From: Apostichopus parvimensis | Taxonomy: Eukaryota; Echinodermata; Holothuroidea; Aspidochirotida; Stichopodidae | Direction: 5' to 3' | Assembly: GCA_000934455.1 (NCBI GenBank) | Contig: KN886272.1 | Span: 72,650-98,661 of the forward strand | DNA length: 26,012 bases | In this document: in pieces, positions 8,800-19,000 of the stretch | Position numbering within the stretch: position 1 is the stretch's first letter | How the letters are laid out: every line of letters starts with the position of its first letter | Notes under the pieces: model-generated | Told to the model about the DNA's origin: nothing | What the model saw: the letters and a program-made list of their open reading frames with translations, nothing else | Database searches by the model: none | Made by a program: the position numbers and the translations under genes

Positions 8800-9545
8800 T
8801 CAATATGTAGGCATTTCCAACGCATTACGCAGTTCTAAATCACAAATCATGTTTTGAATTCGCCAAGGAAGTTTCCTCCAAGATCTCGATTTTGTGAGTA
8901 TTCGCCTCATACCGATTACTCGTCGTACTTCGTGAACCGCCAACTGTTGTAGACTTTGCACACCGTCCCTAACGAAGACTTCCTGGAAAACAGCGAAGCT
9001 TCCTACCCTTATGATGGATGGTGTTCGATCGTTTTTATCAGTCAACATGCTTTTTGATTTCGGTGTAACAGCAAACAAGGCTTTTAATCCATACAGCCTG
9101 TCATTAAACCTGTGATTATGGGGTATGGTAAGAAACGCTGACTGGGCCCTTTCGAATGAGAGTGAAATATATTGTAAGTACGCAAAAAGGGGAGTTTCAC
9201 CTTTGTTATTTCTTATTGTGCTGTCTGCGCCCTCACGCAATAACAACACAGTAGTACTTTCAGTCGCTCCTTGTACTACGCATGCCTTGTGTAGAGGCGT
9301 GTCACCTCTTTTATCCTGGGTGTTGATTGGTGCGTGGCTGTGACGTATTAGATGGTGAAGACACTTAAGCCTTTTCTGGGAGGGCAGATAAGTTGGGTAT
9401 GAGACGCATATGTGAGTAACCGATTCCCCTTTGATATTCGTTATGCTAGCGTCAGCTCCGAACTCGTTGAGAATAATAAGAACTTCTAGGGATGCGAATC
9501 TAGCGCTTTCCATGAAAGATGTGTTCCCTGCGCCATCTTGAGTAT
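8800..9545 (-). CDS. ASB-like gene exon 3, ankyrin repeats and SOCS box
   Basis: 746 nt after acceptor TTTTGTATAG, starting DTQDGAGNT and ending NALEMPTY-stop. It carries all recognisable ankyrin repeats and the SOCS box. Confidence 0.88.
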
Positions 9546-10741
9546 CTATACAAAATAAGAAAAGTAAACAGATTATTGGTTTGCCTTCTTGGAAGATAAA
9601 ACGTCGTTTTTCTTTAAATTTTAATTTCATTGTCAGTAAACCTGCTAAGGTAAGCGCTCCTCCACAGGCCGGACTTTTGTACGCGTACCGCCTATTGAGA
9701 AACCCCGGTGCTATAAATGAATACGTCATAGTTACCGATCGGGATTAACTGATGACGTAGTATCTCGTGAGCTGTAAGAGGATAGTTCATCCTAGAAACC
9801 AGATGCAGTAAAGTAGCTCTTCGAGGGAAGCTTTTGCTGTTTGATAACTTTTTCTCCTTGTGCTGTCGTAAAGTTCTCACGAGATTACAAAACCATTCGT
9901 CGGATAGACGGATGCAGGTCGCATCAGACGGTTGTTGTTGAGAAGGTCTCGCAGCATCGTACCGCGGTATTAAAGTATAGTGTACTACATCAGTCGATCC
10001 GGGCTGGTAGAACATGTCCCATCTATCGAAGCTGTTGGTGTCAATTGCATTCAACATCAGTTGAAATAACCTCCTGAGTACGGGTTTCCATCGCATGTGA
10101 TCTCTAGGTGTCTTTGTATATTGCAAATAGAGGGTAAGAAAGAAGAAGATGGAAAAAAGATCTTAACATATTTTTCATATTTGAAAACATTAAATCATGA
10201 CTGAATTGCAAAGTTTATTCATAAAACATATTTCCGAGTCTTTCGAATTGAGCAATACTCAATAAAGGTATTGTAAAGGCCGATTTTGTTCAATATCCCA
10301 ATGCTTTGTAGACGTAAAAGGCTTTGAAAATTTTGCAATCTTACATGCAGTCCACAGCATAATTTTGTTTTTGAGAGTCCTACAAAGTTAATACAAGATT
10401 TTATGTTTTCACTTTCAAATCTTTGACATCTAGGCCTATGCCTTATTTTATTCCTGATGCGACTTTTGTTGAAGTAGCCTAAAGAAGTTATTATTTGATT
10501 AGGTAACTTATCCCTTCTATTATTGCTAAGTATGACGTCACCAGACTGTAACAGATAAAATGCAATCTGCAGCTTTAAAAGTGATAAAGTAGTTTTCTCT
10601 TACCGTTCCAATCAACCGGAATATTTGTAATATTTCAACTGATCTCTGCTCCTGCGTACTGGAATCTTCTTCATCACCCACCGGTTCATTCGACGGCATG
10701 GAGGCTCTCCGATACCTCAATGAATCATGAATATTACCCAT
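8800..10741 (-). CDS. ankyrin-repeat and SOCS-box (ASB-like) protein, complete (419 aa)
   Basis: Three exons on the minus strand (10604-10741, 9736-10111, 8800-9545) join in phase to 419 aa plus TGA. Residues 1-46 are polar and acidic (VGDEEDSSTQEQ). About 47-171 has no repeat I recognise. About 172-290 carries ankyrin-type units: TQDGAGNTSFMESARF, GADASITNIKGES, INTQDKRGDTPLHKACV and RNNKGETPLFAYLQ. Residues 369-409 form a SOCS box: SLQQLAVHEVRRVIG fits the Elongin-B/C box and KLPWRIQ the Cullin-5 box. Family knowledge: such proteins are substrate receptors of Cullin-5 ubiquitin ligases in the cytosol. The BC-box position usually Cys is Ala here. Which ASB subgroup this is, and its substrate, cannot be told. 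Confidence 0.82.
9736..10111 (-). CDS. ASB-like gene exon 2
   Basis: 376 nt from TPRDHMRWKPVLRRL to HQLIPI. The acceptor ...ATATACAAAG follows a CT-rich tract and the donor is GTAACT. It leaves one base. The 5' boundary rests on phase and the pyrimidine tract, since a nearby AG (CCTAG) would break the frame. Confidence 0.75.
10604..10741 (-). CDS. ASB-like gene exon 1
   Basis: 46 codons from ATG (MGNIHDSLRY) to FRLIGT, with donor GTAAGA, phase 0. The start follows an in-frame untranslated stretch and opens the only frame reaching the donor. The extreme N-terminus is MGNI, but position 6 is Asp, so myristoylation is doubtful. Confidence 0.75.
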
Positions 10742-12264
10742 TAGTTACTATTTGGGCTGTAAACTACTTTACTTCTTGTCATAGTACATCTTTGGTCGAA
10801 ATAAATATGCAAAATGTTTCAATTATCCGTCGCAACCACACGCCACTTACTGATACGACTGACTCTATGCACTGAGGATTCGAGATACGTTTACGTACAT
10901 GCGTAATCGATTACAAGAGTCACACATAACGTCATAAACGAATATATATGTCCGTAGTCAAAGACGCCACTGTTTTGCGCGCAATGCGTTGAAGTCTGCG
11001 TTATGTTGATCTTACGCACTTTAAAGCACTAAACTCATTTTCTTCTATATAACAGATAAGTTACTTCGTAATTGCAAATAAATTGGGATATCAACTCCGG
11101 TGTGATTCTCCACCCATTCTGACCTACCTCCATATTGCTATATTGTTAGAAACACTACTACCCTGCCATGAAAGACAAATTAACACAAATTCGTGCTCGA
11201 GTTCTAGTTCCTTTTTCTGTATTACGACAAAGCAAAAGTTTTGGTCACCATCTTAGAAATATAGCAAAGCAGTACCACGGAATGAAGAGCCAAGTCCAAC
11301 GAGTAATTATAAGTGCGCGCGTACATGTACGCACAAGTTGGCTTCAATAGTATATATTTAAAGTATAAACGAACGCGCTGCACGAAATCTGAAGACGCGC
11401 GCGTGTACTAGCCTCACGGTTTGATGTAAAAGAAGTATAGAAGTCATCAATAACCATGTCATGTCGGATAGACGAGACTCAACTTACTACTACTACTACT
11501 ACTACTAAGTCATCAATCTAGCGCCCTAGGCGCTGTACAAATCTTTGGTCCACAGTAATAAATTTTCATACAGAATCCTAATATTTTCGACACATTGTAG
11601 CCTACTGGCACTTGCCACGGAGTCAAACTTGACAAACGCTAGAACCAGAGCTGACGAGAAGGATGGGGGGGGGGGGTGGGGTAGGGGGACCGGGGCCTTG
11701 GAACAATTCAGTAGGTGGAGAGAAACTTCAAATCATACTTATGGGTAAAATGAAAACCTAAAAAAGTGGCCTAGCTCGCACAATTGTTCCCGGGGTTACT
11801 CGATACCACTTGTTATAGCTAACGTTATTGAACTTGAATAAGGTCTACCACAAGCTATATGATTTGGTTAACTTAATAATGTGTGCACATATTGGTGTGT
11901 TATCCTTATGTAGGCCAGGTCACACATTATAAACAAAATCATGACATCACCAATTGCCCAAATAGACTGAATTTGGTCGGTTTTGTTCAAGATACCTACA
12001 TCGCGAGTATCCACCCCCTCGTCCCCTCGTCCCATCCCACTCCTCCCTTACATGGTGGGTTTAAAGTATGACTAATTTAGGTCGTAACAGAAGAAAACAA
12101 AAGATTCACAAACAGTTTTTCACCAAATTGCAATTTATATTAAAGTAAACACACTCTCTAATACCGATAGATCTGTGAATCTATTGTAAACAGGAACACG
12201 TCTGACTAAATATTGTCAGCAGATGTGCTCAAATGCAAATTTTGACCTGCCAGAAATCTGTAGT
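10742..12264. other. intergenic region between divergent ASB-like gene and SLC7 transporter
   Basis: No gene recognised. It contains CG/CGCGCG-rich patches near 10970 and 11395, a (TAC)7 microsatellite at 11485-11507, and a G run near 11665. Short open frames lack start context and family resemblance. Promoter elements of the ASB-like gene should lie just above 10741. Confidence 0.6.
11485..11507. repeat. (TAC)7 microsatellite
   Basis: Seven TAC triplets plus TA, uninterrupted, in the intergenic region. Confidence 0.95.
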
Positions 12265-12322
12265 ATGAGTTCAATTCTTACGGCATACATATCGGCAGGA
12301 GGATACGGGTATTAAAGAATAC

Positions 12323-12330
12323 TTTATATA
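12323..12330 (+). promoter_or_regulatory. candidate TATA box of transporter exon 1a
   Basis: TTTATATA lies in a block that is conserved in the duplicated copy (16684-16691), upstream of CTGGCnGCCTCACAAAACT, and about 250 bases before the ATG. Conservation in both copies and spacing are the only support. Confidence 0.4.
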
Positions 12331-12485
12331 CGCACTGGCGGCCTCACAAAACTATGCAAAGAAATTCTATGCGGGCTGCTAGATAAGTACTCGAAGAATA
12401 AAGTGTCTTGTGTAGACATTTTGTTCCGCAGTGTTCCTATCGAGTAAATAGCTGTTCACTTGATTAAGTTGTGAAGAGTAAGCAC

Positions 12486-12581
12486 ATGTACGCGAAAATA
12501 GCTGATCAATACTGTTGCTATCGTAAATTCTCTTTACCACCGTACATGGTTGAGGATAGCAAAAAGCCTGTAACAATATGA
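12486..12581 (+). other. upstream ORF before exon 1a, overlapping the main start
   Basis: ATGTACGCG opens a frame of 31 codons (MYAKIADQYCCYRK ... PYMVEDSKKPVTI). Its TGA overlaps the main ATG as ATGA. In the second copy the same frame stops at TAA (16909-16911), immediately before an in-frame ATG that runs into the transporter. Confidence 0.6.
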
Positions 12582-13025
12582 AGACTAGCGAACCAAAACC
12601 TGATTCGAAGGTATTTTTGAGAAGAATAATAGGTATAGTGCCTTGCATTGGGTTCATTATCGGTATAGTAATAGGTACGGGTATATTTGTGTCCCCTACG
12701 GGAATTCTGAGGGGTGTGAACGGTTCCGTGGGATTAGCATTTATAATATGGATCGTGTGTGCCGTCCTTTCTCTATTTGGTGGACTATGTTACACGGAAC
12801 TCGCGACGATGTTTTCTAAATCTGGTGGTGAATTCACATACATCAAAGAAGCATTCGGTCCTACTCTGGCCTACCTACGCGTGTGGACAGTGTTAATGAT
12901 TCTCTCTCCAGCCGATATGGCGATCCAGTCACTCACCGTGGCGACGTATCTAACCACGCCTTTCCTCGGACAGTGTACGGAGCCGCCATACTGGAGTGTT
13001 CGACTCATCGCCCTTTGTGTATTTT
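12578..13025 (+). CDS. transporter alternative first exon 1a
   Basis: From MKTSEPKPDSK to RLIALCVF plus one base; donor GTAAGT at 13026. It encodes TM1 to about the start of TM4. TM1 ends in GIFVSPTGIL, with Thr at residue 41. Reading on past the donor gives a long open frame but no transporter sequence. Confidence 0.8.
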
Positions 13026-16000
13026 GTAAGTATGTGCAATGTAACAGGGTCATGAAGTGTTTGTACAAATTGAATATATCATACATTATATGCTCGCCTT
13101 GTATCATCCACGATTTCTTAACCCCCTCCCTACCCCTTCCCTCCTCTTACGCCATTGAGACTCGCGTTACTTTGCCTCTCCAACAAGCGTCTGCTTTCCC
13201 CTTCTATATGCGGTTAGATAATTTTATTTGCCATACCCTAAACTTCCTTTGCCCGAAATTTTCCGTTCCACTTTTGCCTGCATGCCTCCATCCCTCTTCC
13301 CAAATGTCTCGACACAACACTCCCCCCCCCCCCACCTCCGCCTCGCATCAATATAGTATCTAGAGGTTAATTTTAATTCTAAGGAGTTAGACTATCCCCA
13401 ATGATAACGTTTTTTTCGAGCTCATTGTGAATATCTGCAAGTTTAACCTTTAGAGGGTGAACAAAACTAACTGGCCCTAGCCCTAAGTAGAGAACACCAC
13501 GAGCGCCTTTTAGTTAGCGCAAAGCCTTCATCGGGTGGGGTCTAAGGGCCCGCCTTATGTTTTAGAAATTTACATGACCAAAAAAAAGAAGGTAAACTAA
13601 GAAAACTTTTATTCAGTAAAATCACTTTGCTGGGAAAACTAGGACTTACTTATAAGATCTGCTTTATTCATTGTTTTACACTAGGGTAATTGAAGATATA
13701 AAAGCACGCTAGAGCATGCTGATGGTAGCCGTAGTTTATATATGCTGAGGGGAAGCATATGGGGCATTGAGGTGTAAATTAATTGTACGATTTGTGTTAT
13801 CAGCAGTTGTTTTACATGCCACAAAGGGACCTACTGAGGGGGGGGGGAGGCCAATTAGCTGAGTGAGTGGGCGGTGTAGGGGACCGTGCCTCAATATCCT
13901 TAGTTAAAACATTGGGGCACTGGTAGGCTTATATAAAACATATAGACGTCATAGTTATATTTAAGAACCGTAGTTTCACATTAGCCTGCTACAGTGTCCA
14001 CACAGGTTAAATCTAAGGAGCTCTGTACGTTTATTGTTCTTATAAGAAAACTCGTGACAACCAAAACAAACGCACGTTCATCGCATCCGCGATCGTGCAT
14101 ATTCGTGATGATCGGTTAAAATTTTAACCGAATAAACCTTGTGTTCTTTCCAATATACTGTTCAGGCGTTCACATGATCGTATAGGCCTCCTTTCATTTA
14201 GGAAGGGAAAATCTCACAGGAACAGCTGTCACCCCCACCTCCCAGGTTACTGTCATGTTCTTGGCATCAGTTATCTTAATCACAAATAACATATTTTGTG
14301 AACATAATTATGTACATAACTACTAAACTAGAACTTGAAGTATAATGAGTAACATAGTTTTAACAACAACATGACTAGCAGCGAAGAAAGTGATGCTGGG
14401 ACGGTGTTTGAGTTATTAACATTGTGTCTCAAACTGGCCGGTTGCTTTGAATGTATCTCCATCCATGATTACACAAGTAAGGTAATGCAAGACATTGTCT
14501 ACAGATGTATATTTTCCTGTCTATACGGGTCATATATATATAAATATTTCAAAGTAGTTTATTCACCTGCAGGTTCTCCTCTGTTAAATAATACACTCGA
14601 AATATAACAAATATTGTTCACTGTAGCTTTGCATTCTATCACGAGATAAAGGTGTAAGCCCTCGAGAGGTGTACCTGCATTTCTTAACAAAACAGACATC
14701 ACCATGCACTTTCCAGACTCAGATATATAGTTCTGACTTGGGGATGGGGTCGACAGATCAACGAATCAGTGTTCAATGACATATCCAGGGTAACGCATTC
14801 AGCTGCGATTCCTGTACAGAGTACCGGTACACTTGAATACAACACATATTGTTCACTACGGTAGCTTTGTATTATGTCACACTATAGATGTGACAGGCGC
14901 GTAGCCAAGGGGGGGGGGGGCGAGGGGGGCAGCCGCCCCTCCCCCTTGAGCATATTTTAAAATTTTTTTTAAATGTTTTTATGATATCGCTAGTATTTTC
15001 AAAAGAGAAAATGCTAAGATGCAACTTACAAGGCCTGGGAAGTGCCATTTCCAGCGATCTGGGAGGCATTTTCTGCCAAAATTTTCTTGTACGCTTCGCG
15101 CCAATCATGGTGGCGCTACGCTTAGATAGTTTGCAATGCCAAATCTACAGTTTCGCCCCTCCCTTGGCAAATTCCTGGCTACGCGCCTGAGATGTGGATT
15201 GCAATGAGAGTGGTCTTTGTATTTCTTTTCGAACTGACATGGAGAATTATATATTTGCTAAATAGACTAAACTAAAGTTTTTTCTACTTGCATATGAAAC
15301 ATGTAAACTGTCTGTCCTATTCAGTTTTGTACAGGCTTACTGCGTTGTACATTATTTTGCCTATTATTTCGTCGCCGTTAATTATATCTCTCCAGTAATA
15401 TCCCACCGCTGCCACGGTAGCGGGTTTAAAGTACTGGAGAAATATTTAAGATTTGGTAACGTAACCAGTGGTTTATTATTTTATATATAGCGTATTTATG
15501 TATAACAATTTAACACGAAACCAGTCATTTAAGAGCTGCATTGCGTTGTAAACTTTGTGTAATATTGAATCTATCAATGCAAGCCTATATTTAAGTGTAA
15601 TTGGATAACCTCTCAATTTTAAACTAAGAGATTTAGGTGGTTGCAGACATGTTTCAATATCTAATTAGTTACTTATTAACCGTTAATGGACGCATTAAAA
15701 AGAACAAATATGACTGTTTATTTTGCTTTGTGTTGCTTCATGGTCACCAATTGTAATATCCGGTATCTGCGGGGGTTTCAATTAACATTCATTCACAGAG
15801 TAATACCATCAGATTGTAACTTTAGCTGCAACAGAACTAGTTCCAGCTGATAACCCTGAACTTAAAGAGCTCCTATCACATACAAACTGAATCTCTGTGT
15901 TGTCAGTTATTGGATAATGTATGATGTAACTATCATTGCTGTTTGGTTCAGGTTGGGGAAGGGGGAGGGAGGGGGAATCGCTGCAACAGAACTAGCTCCA

Positions 16001-19000
16001 GCTGATAACCATGAAATTCAAGAACTCTCTCACATACAAACTGAATGTAGTCAGTGATTGGATCATGTATGATGTAAATGTCGCTTGGTTCAGGTTGGGG
16101 GGGGGGTGGGAGGTAGAGGGTGGGTGGGTAGAGTGGGAGGAATGACTGCAAAACAGAACTAGCTCCAGCTGATAACCTTGAAATTCAAGAACTCTCTCAC
16201 ATACAAACTGAATATCTGTGTATCCAGTGATTGGATAATGCATGATGTAACTGTCATTGCTATTCAGATCAGTTAGGGTTGATGAGGGGAAGGGGGCCGA
16301 GGAGAGGAATGGCTGCAACCGAAATAGCTCCAGCTGATAACACTTGGATTTGGAGAACTTCTGTTTAAAGCTTTGGGTATCAGATGGAAAGGGAAAGGAC
16401 CAAAGCGGAATTCGGTTTTGAAAAACAGTGCGGCAGTTGTGAACAGAATGGTATACTGTCAATGATGCCATACTGTGAGCTACAGAGATAAAATTTATTT
16501 CAAAAGCTACAAACTAACGCAATTATCATTTTAAAAGAAGTGTCTTCCTTTTGACTTGTTTCTTGTTTTGTTTGTTTACTGTCTTTCGCCTTTTAAAGTT
16601 TCATCACAGTATCAATATGTCTATGTATTCAATTCTTACGGCAAACATATATATCGACAGGAGGATACGGGTATTAACTAATATTTTATATACGTACTGG
16701 CTGCCTCACAAAACTTTGCAAAGCAATTCTATCCCGGCTGCATATAAGTACCCGCAGAATAAAGGGTCCTGTGTAGAATTTTTTTCCCGCGGTGTTCTTA
16801 TCGATTATATATAGCTGTTCACTTGATTATTGAATTGTAGAGAGTAAGCACATGTACTCGAAAATAGCTGAGCAATACCGTTGTTATCGTCAATTCTCTT
16901 TACCACCGTAAATGGTTGAGGATAGCAAAAAAGCCTGTAGCAATATGAAGACTAGCGAACCAATATCTGATGATTCGAAGGTATTTTTGAGAAGAATATT
17001 AGGTATGGTGCCTTGCATTGGGTTCATTATCGGTATAGTGATAGGTACGGGTATATTTGTGTCCCCTAAGGGAATTCTGAGGGGTGTGAACGGTTCCGTG
17101 GGATTAGCATTTATAATATGGATCGTGTGTGCCGTCCTTTCTCTATTTGGTGGACTATGTTACGCGGAACTCGCAGCGATGTTCTCTAAATCTGGTGGTG
17201 AATTCACATACATCAAAGAAGCATTCGGACCTACCCTGGCCTACCTACGCGTGTGGACAGTGTTAATGATTCTCTCTCCAGCCGATATGGCGATACAGGC
17301 ACTCACCGTGGCGACGTATCTGACCACGCCTTTCCTCGGACAGTGTACGGAGCCGCCATATTGGACTGTTCGACTCGTCGCCCTTTGCGTAGTTAGTAAG
17401 TAAATGCAATGTAACAGGGTCATGAAGTGTTTGTACAAATAGAATATATCATACATTATCTGCTCGCCTTGTATCATACACGATTTCGTAACCCCCTCCC
17501 TACCCCTTCCCGTCCTCTCACGCCATTGAGACTCGCGTTACGTGTAACCCATTCAGCTGCGATTCCTGTAAAGAGCATACTTGAACATAACACATATTGT
17601 TCACTACGGTAGCTTTGTATTATGTCACACTATAGATGTGGAATGCAGTAAGAGTGGTCTTTGTACTTCTTTTCGAACGGACACGACGAATTCTATATAT
17701 ATATTTAAGATTCCGTAACGTAACTCATGGTTTATATAGCGTATTTATGTATAACATATTACACGAAACCAGTCATTTAAGAGCTGCATTGCGTTGTAAA
17801 CTTTGAGTAATCATGGACCTATCCAAGCAAGCCTGTATTTAAGTGTAATTTGATAACCTCTCATTTTAAAACAGAGATTTAAGTGCATGCAGGTTGGAGG
17901 CATTCAATATCTTATTAGTATAGTGATTAACCGTTGATTGACGCATGAAAGAGAAAATCTGAATGTATATGTTGCTTTTGTGTTGCTTCGTTGTCACCAA
18001 TTGTAATATCCGGTATCTGCAAGGGTTTCAATTAACATTCATACACAGAGTAATACCATCAGCTTGTAAAATTGGGTAGTGAGGGAAGAGGGGGTTGATG
18101 AAATGTTTATTCGACAAAAGTTTACAAAATAATTGTCCAAACAAACCGGGCGGAAATGATCGACAACTTCCATGCTAGAGAACATGCTTATATATCTATG
18201 TCAAGTTTTTTTTTATTTAATCATCTAGGGTGCAATCATGAAAGGGATCCGAGGTCAAGCGCCTGGTTCAAGCGTCAGGGTCAAGCGCCGGGGTTGGGTG
18301 AAGAGGCTTCACCCGTCCCACACCAAACTTCAATAGTATTCTTTAGCACAACCTGGCGTTTGGACGTTATATGGAATCTAAGTTATCGACTCAGAATCCA
18401 CATATAAACGTCTAAAATTTGATATCTATATTAAATGGGTGATGCCCACGGACCCTCCTATACATGTAGTCGACATGAGGACCCCAGGGCCACCCCATCT
18501 ATTCTAAATCCTGGATCCGCCCCTGCATGTAGTTTAACCCCCCCCCCCCGGCCCACCACATCATTCTCGTCATACCCTAGTTCTAATGATACTTTTGTTC
18601 TCTCTATCCATTACCGTATTCTCTTCTTTCATAGGTCTGATTATATTTGTCAATTCTACCAGCGTGCCTTTGACCTCTCATCTCCAAGTATTGATGACTG
18701 CAGCCAAGACCGTGGGTCTCCTCATCATCATCATTACTGGCTTCGTGTATCTCTTGCAAGGAAATACATCTAATTTTCACCAACCATTTGCAGCCAAAGA
18801 TTTCGATTTTAATCTATTGCCTTCTGCGTTTTATGCCGGAATGTTTGCTTACTCTGGTTGGTAAGTGTGTCCTCAGTTTTGCGATACATTTGCTGTATTA
18901 ACTTGGGCTAGAATGGACTCCCAAATCAAAATGAGATTGTTTTTGTCTGATGCAAAGTCAAAATTATGAGATGGATTTGAATCACGAAATTCTTTTTGTA

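Larger units (their letters stand above)
7989..18070. repeat. tandem duplication: copy 1 about 7989-15824, copy 2 about 15825-18070
   Basis: Copy 2 follows copy 1 directly. Collinear matches are 7989-8757 to 15825-16615, 12265-13165 to 16618-17540, 14790-14893 to 17545-17636, and 15190-15820 to 17636-18070. Segments missing from copy 2 are about 8757-12265 (the ASB-like gene), about 13165-14785, and the MITE. Edges are accurate to about 10-20 bases because small differences blur them. Confidence 0.85.

Noticed and set aside
13026-13363. Extension of transporter exon 1a beyond the donor as a 261-codon frame
   Set aside because: Transporter similarity stops at the GTAAGT donor. The same non-coding text follows exon 1b, where the frame closes at once.
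15992-16471. 159-codon minus-strand open frame, and similar ones at 7705-8046 and 8109-8468
   Set aside because: They are antisense shadows of the ANKRD39-tail arrays. The repeated peptide (SLYV..VLEVQGYQLELVLL) follows the repeat unit, with Pro runs from the G tracts, and no splice or start context.
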